Positions 1 to 11,125 of a stretch of DNA of 64,000 nucleotides are shown here, piece after piece. The notes below the pieces were generated by a model, which had not been told where the DNA came from, did no database searches, and worked only from the letters and a program-made list of their open reading frames with translations. A program made the translations under genes and the position numbers. Origin of the DNA: a virus. The stretch's first letter is position 1. Every line of letters starts with the position of its first letter. The stretch is from positions 1 through 64,000 of the IMG/VR virus record IMGVR_UViG_3300025266_000004; one strand, given 5' to 3'.

Positions 1-1
1 T

Positions 2-3000
2 AGTGAAGATATAGGTGAATTAAGTTATGATAATTATAATGACTTTGTAAAGAGTAATACATCTACTAATTTACTATCTTTTGATTTAGGTAACGGTAAT
101 TTTGCTTATACTATTCAACCTGTAATAGAAACAAGTATTGGAGGTATATCTCAAGTAGTTAAAGATACACCAATTAAAGAGACTGCTAAAGTTGAGAAGA
201 AACCTACTACACAATTAGCATCTGATGATGCTATGTTAGGTGAGGATTTTAGTCCTAGTCAATTGAATTTATTTGAAGACGATAGTAATAATAAATTTAA
301 TGAAAAAAATATATTTACAGTAACACCAAAACAAAGTGCTGATAAAAAAGCAAAAAGTAAAGCTAAAATATCGAATAAATTTATTGGATTTGCAGACGGT
401 ATAACTGGAAGTAGTACCAAATTGTATACTGAACAAGCTGGTAAATACGCAAATACAGGTAATTATAATAATAAAGATGTAATATTTATTTCAATAGGAG
501 GGAGAAGAGGTCGAACTGATATTAGAAAAATACAACAACAAAAAACAATAAAGGAAACGATAAAAGCATTAGAACTTGGTGCTACTGTTTTAACTGATAA
601 TAAAGATTATACAAATATATCAACATACAATGAAGGAGAAAAATGGTTAAAAAGAGTTTTAGAGTCTAAAAAATACAGTTATAATGAAATTGTCGTTGAC
701 GGTAATAAAATAGGTACATGGACTAAATCTATAAATACTACAATTGGTTATAAAATTAATTACAAAGCTTTACAACAAGAGATAGAAGAAACTGTACTAA
801 TTAAAGGTTTTACAGCTTCTAAACAATCTATTTTAGTTGATGCTATTGCTTATGATATTAATGAACAAGTTATTAATAGCGGAAAATTACAACAAAGTCA
901 AGTTTTTAACAACTGGTTGACATACTTTAAAGAACAAAGAAGTGTATTCTCTGAACAAGGGAGAGATAAAGTAGTTGCTGAGTTTGATAAAATTATTGAT
1001 AGTTTTGATAGTATTAAACTATTTACTTTAAAGAAGGTAGGTAAGATTAATGGTATTCAAATTAAAGCAGATACTACTGTAGATGGATTACGTGATTTAG
1101 AAACACACTTAGAAAAGACTAACTTCAACGATGAAGCTACATTACAATTAGACTCTAAAGATACTGTAAGTGTTAAATTAAAGAGATTCTTTAGTGGTGT
1201 CAACGAATTAGACGAAAATGGTAAAGCAATTAAGCCTTATATGGGTCTTAAGAAATACGTACCATTTGATGTTGTATATAATGAAGTATCAGCTTTACTA
1301 GCTAATACACCTGCTGATTTTGGTTCAATGGTTGACATACTTGAACAGTATACTCAATCTAAGCCTTATTTAGAATCTCTAATAGCTAAGTTACAAAATA
1401 CCGAACAACAAACTAAAGACGAGTTCGTTGTTGCTATGTCGAAGCATAAAGTAGACATGGTTTACTTACTATGGTCTAAAGATGGTAAAACTGGTAATTA
1501 TAATATGATTACTCAAAATAGTAACTCTAATGATATAGCTACAGCTGTAGCAGACAATTGGTATGAAGGTTTAAAATCTAGCAAATATGTAACTAAAAAT
1601 AGTGATAATGAATTAGTTTTAAGTGCTGATATATCTAATGTAATTGAGAAACTAAAGAAATTCTCAAAAGATGAACCAAAGATCGATGAATTAGGTGACT
1701 TTTTAAAGAGTATAGGTATAGATATTGACCCTAGAACTTTGAATGATTTAAAAACTAACGGATTAAGAAGTAGAGGTAAACGTTTAGAGTATAAGCAACT
1801 ATTTAATACAGCTAATGGTGTATTTAATATTATGTTGAACAACTTAGAAAAGACTAAACAATCTAATTTAGTAGATAACAATCCTTTTAAAGATACATCT
1901 ATTAAATCTCTTGCAATTGCAGAAGCTAAATACAACACCAAAGAGTTTAGTAACTCGTTCAAGAATGGTGAAGGTAATACTATATATTCATTTAGTAATA
2001 ACAAGTACTTTGTAGATAGAATTAGAGAGTTAAAAACTAATAATAAACTGCAGAAAGATTTACTTAGTTTATCATATAATGGTAAAAGTGAGTGGTTACA
2101 AGATTTAACAAGTAGAGAAGATAATCTATTTAAGAGGACTTTTAACTACTTCTACTTAGATAGTATTAAGGAATTAGGAAGTACTCAGAAAGGTAAGAAA
2201 TTATCTAATATGTCTGATACTGAACAAGAGATAACTAAACTAGGTTTATTTTGGAATAGAAATACTTCTGTTAAAGAGAAAGGTATCGACAAAAGAATAG
2301 TTAGAATGTTCTATCCAACAATGTCAGATAAGACAACAATGGTTGGTTTAACAACTGTAGCTTACAATACTAAACTAGCTTTAAATGGAGATGTACATAA
2401 AGATACTATTAATAAAGTATACAATTCACTTATAGTACCTGAGATTTCAAGAATTATTAAGTTCCAAGAGGAAGTCAAATCTACTGGTATTAAAGGTTAC
2501 GATAAAGGTGCTAATATAGTATATTCTATTCCTGAGATTAATAATTCTTCTGTATTCAATGAAGATGGAGAGATTGATTTTGATGTACTATCTAATCCTA
2601 CTAAGATTAAAGAATTAAAAGACATAGTAGAACAACATATTGATACATTAACAGAAAATAAATTAAAGTACTGGCAAGAAGTAGGTATTAATACTAAAGA
2701 TTTTATTGATACTAACTATAAGAAATTCGCTACTGAACAAGTTGGTGAACAGAATATGCTAAAATTCTCTGCAACTGATTTTATAGTAAATACATTACTA
2801 ACTAATCAAAATGCTTTTCAATTGTTTATTGGTGATCCTGCTTTGTTCTATAAATCAAAGTCTTCTAATCCTATTAAGAAAGTAGAAGATACATTTGAAA
2901 ATATAGGTAAACGTTTAGCTAGTCAAATAGCACCTGGGATGGATCTTTCTGATAGTGAGAATGATACATACAAACAAGGATTTATTGATGATTACATATC

Positions 3001-6000
3001 TGATTCTAAATTCTTAGATGAGTATAGTAAGGTACTTAGTGAGAACGATTTAAAGGAATACAAAGGTATCGAAGGTACTGATGCACAAGAGTTTACTACT
3101 GTTGCTGAACATCTTTATGTAATGCAAAAATTAGGTAAATTAACTGACAAGCAAATTGACTCTATACAAGATAGAGCTTTAAAAGGTACATTATCAGAAG
3201 AAGAACTAGGTTTAATATTCCAACCTATGAAACCTGTATTTGTAGGTCAACACATGGATAAAGATAATGATGTACAACGTATGTTATATATTAAGTCTTC
3301 TAGTTTTCCACTAGTACCTCAATTGACTAAAGGTTTGGAGATTGACAAATTACGTGTAGCAATGGAACACCCAACTAAAGGAGTTGATAGAGTTTCATTT
3401 AGCACAGCTAATAAAGTTGGTGATTTCGCTAAACCTACTACAGTTTTTGATACTGATGGTAATGTAGTTGCTGATTTAGATTTATCGTCTACTACTTTAA
3501 AACTAGAAAGAAAGTATTTCAAGATACAACAAGAAGTACCTTATAAAGCTAGTAAAGAGAAGATTAATGATGGTTCTCAACAAAGAAAGTTATTGTTTGC
3601 TAATATACTAGATGTCGAAGGTGTCAAAGAACTTAAAGCTGAGTATGAGGAAACATATAGACAATTATATGAGAACGATTACAAGGACTTAATACAGGAA
3701 TTAGATGTTCAACCTGATGGTTCTTTTGATAGATTTCAGTTACATGATGTACTAATCAAAGAAGCAGAAGATAGAAACTATAGTATAAATGATATACAAT
3801 CATTGAAAATAGATGAGAAAGGACACTTTGTATATCCACTTGCTTTTAATAATTCTGCATCTAAGTTTGAAGCTTTGCTAACATCTATTGTTGATAACAG
3901 AGTTAGAAAGAAGAAATTCAGAGGTAATTCTTATGTCTTAGGTACAGAAGAAGGATTCAAGTTTGCTAATAGTGTAGAAGAAACTAATTTAAATGCTTCA
4001 TCTATTGTATATACTAAAGATTGGACAGGTGAATTAAGACCTCAACGCTCTGAAACAGTAGACGGTAAAAAAGTAGTACAACCTGCTGAGATATTAATAC
4101 CTTTTAAATTCAGAGATAAGAATGGTAAATTACTAAACGCTAAAGACTTTGTAAATGCTGACGGAACATTAGATACAACTAAGTTAGATGAAGATATACT
4201 TAAGACTTTCGGGTTCAGAATACCGACACAAGGTTTAAATAGTATGTCATATATGAAGGTAGTTGGTTTCCTACCTAAATCAGCAGGTGATTTAATCATT
4301 GCACCTAGAGAATTTACTATTCAAATGGGTAGTGATTTTGATGTTGATAAACTATACTCATATATGTATAATACTGTTGAGTATAATGGTAATATTAGAG
4401 TTATAAATGATAAGTTAGTACAAGAGATTAAAGCTGATTTTGATGTTGAGAATTTAGATGAGTTGAAAGCTGAGTTTAATAAACAGGAACTTAAAGATGC
4501 TATTAAAGAGTATGGTGTAATTATTGAAAAAGCACAAATTGACTTTGATAATGGTATAGATAACGAACAGACTGGTGAACAACTAGAAGCTTTGTATGAT
4601 AAATTACAAGATAGTAAAGAGCTTAAAATGCTTGCTAAGTACGACCTCGATACTGTAAATACGATTAATTCTATTATTACAGGCAAGTACGCCTTACAGA
4701 ACAAGCTACTTGATATACATTTCGATATATTAGCTAATCCTGATAAGAGAATACAAAGTCAGATACTAGAACCTCTAGGATTTGGTACTCTTAAAGACGA
4801 TGCGGCTAAGATTGATGGATATTTAAAAGAGGATAAGATATTTAGTCCTTTATCAGATGAGTATCAAAAGATGAAATATATTAACGCAACTGCTGGTAAA
4901 GCAGGTGTAGGTGTATTTAGTATGGATAGTGTTTTTAATGCTTTATTACAAGGTGTAACAGAAGGTGTAGAATTAGTAGATATTAAAGGTAAAGCCATAT
5001 CTATTAAATTTGGTAAACATACTTCTAATGCTTTATCTGATAGTAAATCTGTTAAGGGTACAAGATATAAATCACAAGTTATTGCGGCTTATCAATCTGC
5101 TGCTGTAGATAACGAGAAAGAACAAATCTTAGACAAGTTAAATATCAACTCTCACACATTTGATGTAATTGCTATACTGAATCAGGTTGGATTTGAGGAA
5201 GATGTTGTTACAGCACTCATTAATCAACCTATTATTAGAGAGTATGTAAAACAAGTTATTAAAGCTAATGACATTACTAGTGGGAATATTAGTAATGTAG
5301 AGAGTTTTGTATATGATGAATTACGTAAACTATATAAATCTAATGTATACAAGTTTGATACACATAGTAATTTAGCTGATAAGAGTGCTAATGATATGTT
5401 AGAGAATATTAAGAATGTTCAAAACACATTATCGTATAATAATATACAATTAGCTGTTTTAGATAAGTTTTTATCACTTAAAGGTAAAGGTCTACAACTA
5501 AAAGAAATACAAAGTACAATCAATAGTGATAGTGCAGGTCTAAGTAAGTCTTTAATAGAGACACAAGCTAAACAAAGTTCTATTTTAAGTCTATATGGTA
5601 ATAAAGGTTTTTCAAATATTGAAAAACTTATTGGTGACTATAAGAGTGAAGCTGAGTTGAATGATCTTTCTGAGGAAGAGCAAGAGAAGTATTCACATTA
5701 TGCTGGATTAACGTACATTAAACCAAGTACTATTAATGGTTATGTAGCTGTATATGGACTAGCTTTAAATAACAAGATGTGGAGTAATGAATTTCATTAC
5801 CACAAAACAAATGTTAATAAAGCTTTTGATACTATAGTTAAACTTACTGGTAAAGAAGATGTATCTGTATCACAACAAAATACTCTAAAACAAGAGGTAT
5901 GGGGTAATATTAAGTCATATTTATTTACATCTCCTGAGAGTAACTTGTATAATAAAGATGTTACACAGTTACGTAACGAGTTATTGTTTGATAATGAAAC

Positions 6001-9000
6001 TAATGAATCACTAGCAACTAAGATTAAAGACTTACAAGGTTCTTCTATAGGTGTTAAGAATGCTTTTTTAAATAAGTTATCAACTAATATACAGAAAGGA
6101 CAAAAACCTTCTTTAGTTACATTCAATGCTAGTACTGGTGAGAACTTTGACGAGACTAATATATATGCTGCTTTTGTTGAACTATTAGTTAATGATAGAA
6201 AAATCAATGAAACTCTTACTACTAGAGAGCTTGCTGAGGACTTAATTAGATACCAATTTTTAACAGGTGGTTTACAACAAGCTAAACAGTTTATTAAGTA
6301 TATTCCTGTAGCATATTTAAACGAGATTGGTTTTTCTAAGTATTTAGATACCTCAATTGAAGGTTTAGATGCTGGATTTGTTAGACAATTCGTGCAAAAC
6401 AATGCAGGTAAAGCACCTAGACTGACAGAAGATATTTATGGTAGTGATGTTAGTAAGCTTGAGAAGTTTACTGTACCTACTGAGAGTATTGCTAAATTTA
6501 GTGATGCACTTGGTAATCTTTTACCTTACATATCTGTATATAATGGGTCTGCTGAATCTGGTTATAGTTTATATGAGAATGACGGTAATGGTACTTATCA
6601 TAAGATTGATACTTTAGGTAGTACTGATTTCAAAGAGTATAACATTAATAGTACATATGCTACTTCTACAATCAAATCTAATAACACTAATACTAAACTT
6701 GAAAGACCTACTTATACTAAGTCTACACCTGTTATCGAAGAATCTGAAATATTAAATTCTTATGGTATTAGTTTTACTACTAGTGAGACAGAACGTACAA
6801 GAAATTTTTTAACAAACGTTAAGAATAATAGTAATAACAAATTGTACAAGGTGTTAGCAGGTAAAATGTTAGACAACATTGATAAAACTAATACACCTTT
6901 AGTACTTGATAAAACTATTAATACAGATGGTAAACATTTAGACGGTACAGTATTCATTAATCCTAATAGAATTAAATCTACTGAACAACTAGAGAAGGTT
7001 TTACTACATGAATTAGTCCACGCATTTACTGTAAAAGGTTTAGAAGGTGGTAGTAGAAGTGCTGTAAGAATCAAAGGTTTATTCAATGAGTTTAAAGACA
7101 GTTTAAGTAAAGAAGAATTACAAACCGTATTAACTAAATTAGGTAAAATAAGAAAAGGTGAAAATATTACTTTCTCTCAAAATGAATTAGATGTTATATA
7201 CGGTGGTGTTAACGTTAAAGAGTTTGTAGCTTTAGTAATGACTTCAAAAGATATGCAGAAGTTGTTAAACAAAACTATGTATCTTAAAGATAAGAACTTC
7301 TTATTAGAACTTATAGATAGAATAGTTGAGGTGCTAAATACACTAGGACTTAAAAAGAGTTCAGATTTAAAGTTTGCTATACATGATATATTTGATTTAA
7401 TAGATTCTGTTGAAGCTACGAGTGAAGACTTTTTACCTAGTCAAGCTAGTACTTTTGAACTACAGATGAAGTTAGGTGTAATGAATAAGGATGGTAGTCA
7501 TGTGAAATATGATAATGTAAATGTTAGTAAATTGAAGAAAGAATTTGCCGATAAACTACCTAAAGGTTATACTATAAAAACACATAAAGTTGAGAACAAA
7601 ACTGTATTTTACGTTCAGCCGTTAATAGAAGAATATAGCGTCACAGTGGATGAAGACACCAACAAAGGAAGATATGGTAAATTTGGGAAACTAGTAAGGG
7701 AAACTGATAGTAGAATATCTTACATCAAATCGACTATTAGTAAAGCTAAACAAAGTGGTGATTTCAAAACTGCTATTGATCAGGAAGCGAGACTTGAAGA
7801 AGTTGAAAGTGATTTAGAGAGATTACTAGATGCAACTAAGTTAGAAGATATTGCTTTTTACGCTGAAAAAGATATCGCTGAGATAGGTGGTATATTAGAG
7901 AATCCAAATGCTACAGCTGAGAATTTAGATAAGGCTGAAAAGTTGATTCATATATGGCAAAAAGGTATTGATTTGTTCTTTTCTAAGGAAGAGAAAACAA
8001 GTGATATACTAGTAGATGAATTTGCTAAGTATCAAGTTAAAGCTGATAGACTAGGTGACAGACTAGCTAATAAACAAAATGAGGTAGCAAGGAAATTGAT
8101 TACTAGATTGACTGGTAAAGATATTAGTATTGCAGAAGCTTTTAAGGAGTTTAAAGATGTCAACGGTTTAACGTCTAGAACCCTCGATATCTCCCATGCT
8201 GACAATATTCTATTACAGGCTATTTGGAAAAATGTAAAATTAGCGAATAACGAAGCTAGACTTGAGACTGAAAAAGTTGTTAAGTCTGTAGACGAATTGA
8301 TTAGTAACGCTGATAGTTCTCTAGGTAAGGGTAGAGATAAGTATAAAATCTTTAAACAACTTACTAAAGGTGGTGAATGGACTGGTGATTTAGTTCACAG
8401 GTTCTCTAAAGAGTATTTCGATGAGAAAAGTACTAAGCTAAATAAAGCTAATAGAGTTAATACAAAAGCTGGTTGGAATAGTTACTTCAAATGGAGAAAA
8501 GAGAATGAGTTAATATTCGATGTTAGAATGTTATTTCCTGATACTGATTTATATACTACAACTTTACCTCAAAAAGTGACTGATAATCATATTAAAGAGT
8601 TAAAAGGTAATTTAGGTGAAAAGGGATATAAGAATTTCTATTCTAAGTTAAGTAAGAAATTAGAGCAATTTAAGATTCTAAGAGAACTTGAACAAGATAG
8701 AATTGAGTTAATGAACTTAGAACCTAGAGAGCAGGAGAAACAACTTAAGTTATGGGATTATAAAAATTCACCTTATTACGCTAGTGAAAGTTTCGCTACA
8801 GGAAAAGGATTAATAATTGATAAGAAGTTAATCAACTCTAAAGGTGCTGAACATACAATTGTAGTACCTAAAAAGATAGATAGTAAAGGTAATACAACAA
8901 AATGGTATGATTCTAGTTTTGAACAGATAGAAGATAATGACGCTTTATCTAATTTATATGATTATATGTTAGATACTTTTAATACGTTAAATACTATTCT

Positions 9001-11008
9001 ACCTGATAATCAAAAAAGAAGAATTAGAGAGAACACTGTACCTGAGATTAAGAAGAGTATTATTGAAGCTTTTTCAGATAATGGTATCAAAGGTGGTTTA
9101 GGTTCATGGTATAACAAGTTAATTCAAGATATATCAGTTAATGAACTAAGTGATACAACTTATGCAGAGAAAGATGCTGTAACTGGTGAAGTTAAGAAAC
9201 AACTTAAAGTTAAACACATTGTAGATAATACAGAGAAGTTTAAGGAGTTAATGAAGAGGGGTAGAATAGAGTTTGAGTTAGCTAACAACAAGAAACCTAA
9301 TATTGACGATATACATAAGATAAGAGACAATGTTAATAAGGAGTTATTAAAGGAGAAGTCATTTGATTTAGGTGTTATTATTAAAGCTTACAGTGGTGCT
9401 GTTTTAGCTTACAAACATAAATCTGTAGTTGAATCTGAATTAAAGCTTGTTAATAGTATTTTATCTAATGCTAAAGAGACTGAGTTTAATGCACAAGGAG
9501 GGAAACTTAAAACACCAGATGGTACACTAGCTAAAAAATCACAAGCTGATTCATACGTTAATGTCAAGGCAATGCTCAAACATTATACTGATAACTTCTA
9601 TGATGTAGGTAAGAAACTAGAAGGTGTTAGTGGTAAGAAGAGTTATACACCTCAACAGAAGAAAGAGAAGAAGAACATTGAACAACTGTTAGCTGAAAAT
9701 GAAGTAGCTTTTACTGAGAATAAGATAGATGAAAAGAAACGTGACTTAAATAAGAGTACACTTACTGAACAACTAGATAATTTAGGTTCTAATAAAGTAG
9801 CTTCTAAAATAGGTGATAAAGCTTTACAATATGTCCAACTTAAGGGTATGGCATATAATGTTATTAGTGGTTTTTCTAATATGGCTTTCGGTTTTGTTGA
9901 TAATATAACAGCTGCTGCTGATGGTAGGCTTTATAGTGGTAAAGATTACCGTAAAGGTTTTGGTATGGTACTACGTAGTATAGGAGGTAAATCAGAAGAT
10001 GCTAAGAAGATTACAAATCTAATGAAACATTTAGACGTATTAAAGGACGCATCGGATGAACTTTTCGAATCGTCTTCTAAGTCTGTTTTACAGAAAAGAA
10101 TGAAGCATTTAGCACCCTATGAAGTACAGAAACGTACAGAATACATAAATCAAGCACCTATTATGATTGCTATGTTAAATAGTAATAAAGTAGAAGGTAA
10201 AGAAACAACTTTATGGGAGTCTCTAAATGAAGATGGCTCAATCAAAGAAGGTAGTGGTTTAACTAAGAAACAACTTGATGATTTTAAAGTCAAATTAGAT
10301 CAAACGATTAAGATGCTTCACGGGAATTATGATACTGATTCAACTATAATGGGTAAAGCAACTATAACAGGCAGGGCTTTGATGCAGTTTAGAACATGGA
10401 TGTTTGAGGGTGCTCATAAGAGGTTCGGAGCTGAGAAGTTTGATAGTAATTTAGGTCTTACAAGAAAAGGTAGATACAGGAGTATATATGAAAATTTAGA
10501 TGTAAGTGCATTGATAACTACAAGTAAAGTACTACTTAAGAAACTTACTTTTAATACAGCTTTTAAGAATACTAAGTTTGAAGATAGATTTAATGAAGTT
10601 GATGCTGCTAATATGAAAGCTAACTTAACTGAGCTAATGATATACATGGGTCTATATGGAATGAGTATATTACTAAAGATGTCAATGGACGATGAAGATG
10701 AAAAGAATAACTTTATAGGTAATCATTTACTTAATCAAATGTTAAGACTTGAAACAGATATTACATTCTATACTAGTCCTGTTTCTTTTGAAGCCTTAAC
10801 TAAAAGTTCTGTACCTGCAATGTCATTGATAACAGATGTCGGACAATGGTTTGAAGCTACTGGTAAATTTGTAATTGGAGAAGATGAGATTAAATCAGGT
10901 GTTAATAGTGGTGATAGTAGATTACTAAGAGAGACATCACAAATGATCCCATTAGGTACACAAATCTATAGAATAAAAAGTGCAGGTAGTCAAATATTTG
11001 ATAAATAG
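2..11008 (+). CDS. Giant virion RNA polymerase / zincin multidomain protein (5' partial)
   Basis: Giant crAss-like phage protein, predicted to be packaged, ejected into the host and to act as the early-gene RNA polymerase. The frame is already open at base 2, 77 codons before the first in-window ATG (233), so the true start lies upstream; about 3668 codons are visible. Numbering from 233: an N-terminal module (about 50-165, with IGGRRGR and ALELGATVLTDN) that I cannot name; a polymerase core with RIPTQG (1329-1334) and MGSDFDVDK, whose D1368, D1370 and D1372 fit the DxDxD metal loop of double-psi beta-barrel RNA polymerases; a zincin site HELVH (2259-2263); a charged helical stretch (about 2488-2620); and a C-terminal region with one hydrophobic segment near 3467-3482. 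The RNAP call follows the published crAss-like virion RNAP. That all modules sit on one uncleaved chain is seen; processing is unknown. Confidence 0.9.
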   Translation, partial: SEDIGELSYDNYNDFVKSNTSTNLLSFDLGNGNFAYTIQPVIETSIGGISQVVKDTPIKETAKVEKKPTTQLASDDAMLGEDFSPSQLNLFEDDSNNKFNEKNIFTVTPKQSADKKAKSKAKISNKFIGFADGITGSSTKLYTEQAGKYANTGNYNNKDVIFISIGGRRGRTDIRKIQQQKTIKETIKALELGATVLTDNKDYTNISTYNEGEKWLKRVLESKKYSYNEIVVDGNKIGTWTKSINTTIGYKINYKALQQEIEETVLIKGFTASKQSILVDAIAYDINEQVINSGKLQQSQVFNNWLTYFKEQRSVFSEQGRDKVVAEFDKIIDSFDSIKLFTLKKVGKINGIQIKADTTVDGLRDLETHLEKTNFNDEATLQLDSKDTVSVKLKRFFSGVNELDENGKAIKPYMGLKKYVPFDVVYNEVSALLANTPADFGSMVDILEQYTQSKPYLESLIAKLQNTEQQTKDEFVVAMSKHKVDMVYLLWSKDGKTGNYNMITQNSNSNDIATAVADNWYEGLKSSKYVTKNSDNELVLSADISNVIEKLKKFSKDEPKIDELGDFLKSIGIDIDPRTLNDLKTNGLRSRGKRLEYKQLFNTANGVFNIMLNNLEKTKQSNLVDNNPFKDTSIKSLAIAEAKYNTKEFSNSFKNGEGNTIYSFSNNKYFVDRIRELKTNNKLQKDLLSLSYNGKSEWLQDLTSREDNLFKRTFNYFYLDSIKELGSTQKGKKLSNMSDTEQEITKLGLFWNRNTSVKEKGIDKRIVRMFYPTMSDKTTMVGLTTVAYNTKLALNGDVHKDTINKVYNSLIVPEISRIIKFQEEVKSTGIKGYDKGANIVYSIPEINNSSVFNEDGEIDFDVLSNPTKIKELKDIVEQHIDTLTENKLKYWQEVGINTKDFIDTNYKKFATEQVGEQNMLKFSATDFIVNTLLTNQNAFQLFIGDPALFYKSKSSNPIKKVEDTFENIGKRLASQIAPGMDLSDSENDTYKQGFIDDYISDSKFLDEYSKVLSENDLKEYKGIEGTDAQEFTTVAEHLYVMQKLGKLTDKQIDSIQDRALKGTLSEEELGLIFQPMKPVFVGQHMDKDNDVQRMLYIKSSSFPLVPQLTKGLEIDKLRVAMEHPTKGVDRVSFSTANKVGDFAKPTTVFDTDGNVVADLDLSSTTLKLERKYFKIQQEVPYKASKEKINDGSQQRKLLFANILDVEGVKELKAEYEETYRQLYENDYKDLIQELDVQPDGSFDRFQLHDVLIKEAEDRNYSINDIQSLKIDEKGHFVYPLAFNNSASKFEALLTSIVDNRVRKKKFRGNSYVLGTEEGFKFANSVEETNLNASSIVYTKDWTGELRPQRSETVDGKKVVQPAEILIPFKFRDKNGKLLNAKDFVNADGTLDTTKLDEDILKTFGFRIPTQGLNSMSYMKVVGFLPKSAGDLIIAPREFTIQMGSDFDVDKLYSYMYNTVEYNGNIRVINDKLVQEIKADFDVENLDELKAEFNKQELKDAIKEYGVIIEKAQIDFDNGIDNEQTGEQLEALYDKLQDSKELKMLAKYDLDTVNTINSIITGKYALQNKLLDIHFDILANPDKRIQSQILEPLGFGTLKDDAAKIDGYLKEDKIFSPLSDEYQKMKYINATAGKAGVGVFSMDSVFNALLQGVTEGVELVDIKGKAISIKFGKHTSNALSDSKSVKGTRYKSQVIAAYQSAAVDNEKEQILDKLNINSHTFDVIAILNQVGFEEDVVTALINQPIIREYVKQVIKANDITSGNISNVESFVYDELRKLYKSNVYKFDTHSNLADKSANDMLENIKNVQNTLSYNNIQLAVLDKFLSLKGKGLQLKEIQSTINSDSAGLSKSLIETQAKQSSILSLYGNKGFSNIEKLIGDYKSEAELNDLSEEEQEKYSHYAGLTYIKPSTINGYVAVYGLALNNKMWSNEFHYHKTNVNKAFDTIVKLTGKEDVSVSQQNTLKQEVWGNIKSYLFTSPESNLYNKDVTQLRNELLFDNETNESLATKIKDLQGSSIGVKNAFLNKLSTNIQKGQKPSLVTFNASTGENFDETNIYAAFVELLVNDRKINETLTTRELAEDLIRYQFLTGGLQQAKQFIKYIPVAYLNEIGFSKYLDTSIEGLDAGFVRQFVQNNAGKAPRLTEDIYGSDVSKLEKFTVPTESIAKFSDALGNLLPYISVYNGSAESGYSLYENDGNGTYHKIDTLGSTDFKEYNINSTYATSTIKSNNTNTKLERPTYTKSTPVIEESEILNSYGISFTTSETERTRNFLTNVKNNSNNKLYKVLAGKMLDNIDKTNTPLVLDKTINTDGKHLDGTVFINPNRIKSTEQLEKVLLHELVHAFTVKGLEGGSRSAVRIKGLFNEFKDSLSKEELQTVLTKLGKIRKGENITFSQNELDVIYGGVNVKEFVALVMTSKDMQKLLNKTMYLKDKNFLLELIDRIVEVLNTLGLKKSSDLKFAIHDIFDLIDSVEATSEDFLPSQASTFELQMKLGVMNKDGSHVKYDNVNVSKLKKEFADKLPKGYTIKTHKVENKTVFYVQPLIEEYSVTVDEDTNKGRYGKFGKLVRETDSRISYIKSTISKAKQSGDFKTAIDQEARLEEVESDLERLLDATKLEDIAFYAEKDIAEIGGILENPNATAENLDKAEKLIHIWQKGIDLFFSKEEKTSDILVDEFAKYQVKADRLGDRLANKQNEVARKLITRLTGKDISIAEAFKEFKDVNGLTSRTLDISHADNILLQAIWKNVKLANNEARLETEKVVKSVDELISNADSSLGKGRDKYKIFKQLTKGGEWTGDLVHRFSKEYFDEKSTKLNKANRVNTKAGWNSYFKWRKENELIFDVRMLFPDTDLYTTTLPQKVTDNHIKELKGNLGEKGYKNFYSKLSKKLEQFKILRELEQDRIELMNLEPREQEKQLKLWDYKNSPYYASESFATGKGLIIDKKLINSKGAEHTIVVPKKIDSKGNTTKWYDSSFEQIEDNDALSNLYDYMLDTFNTLNTILPDNQKRRIRENTVPEIKKSIIEAFSDNGIKGGLGSWYNKLIQDISVNELSDTTYAEKDAVTGEVKKQLKVKHIVDNTEKFKELMKRGRIEFELANNKKPNIDDIHKIRDNVNKELLKEKSFDLGVIIKAYSGAVLAYKHKSVVESELKLVNSILSNAKETEFNAQGGKLKTPDGTLAKKSQADSYVNVKAMLKHYTDNFYDVGKKLEGVSGKKSYTPQQKKEKKNIEQLLAENEVAFTENKIDEKKRDLNKSTLTEQLDNLGSNKVASKIGDKALQYVQLKGMAYNVISGFSNMAFGFVDNITAAADGRLYSGKDYRKGFGMVLRSIGGKSEDAKKITNLMKHLDVLKDASDELFESSSKSVLQKRMKHLAPYEVQKRTEYINQAPIMIAMLNSNKVEGKETTLWESLNEDGSIKEGSGLTKKQLDDFKVKLDQTIKMLHGNYDTDSTIMGKATITGRALMQFRTWMFEGAHKRFGAEKFDSNLGLTRKGRYRSIYENLDVSALITTSKVLLKKLTFNTAFKNTKFEDRFNEVDAANMKANLTELMIYMGLYGMSILLKMSMDDEDEKNNFIGNHLLNQMLRLETDITFYTSPVSFEALTKSSVPAMSLITDVGQWFEATGKFVIGEDEIKSGVNSGDSRLLRETSQMIPLGTQIYRIKSAGSQIFDK

Positions 11009-11030
11009 GATACTAAAACGTACAAGTAAA

Positions 11031-11067
11031 AAAAAGGGTAACGAATTATAAACTCGTTACCCTTTTT
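11031..11067. terminator. Bidirectional intrinsic terminator between convergent genes
   Basis: A perfect inverted repeat: AAAAAGGGTAACGA (11031-11044), a 9-base loop, then TCGTTACCCTTTTT (11054-11067). The stem is flanked by A-run and T-run, so it gives a U-tailed hairpin in either direction. It lies between the end of the rightward giant gene and the end of the leftward gene block. Confidence 0.9.
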
Positions 11068-11125
11068 ACTGCTTAAAATCACAATTACCACATTGTAATT
11101 TGTCTTATACTGAACAACAATACGT

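Noticed and set aside
1513-2004. 163-codon open frame on the minus strand inside the giant gene
   Set aside because: It is a leucine/serine-rich shadow of an AT-rich coding region on the other strand; the plus-strand frame has catalytic motifs. The similar frames at 4321-4704, 5797-6402 and 6760-7086 are rejected for the same reason.
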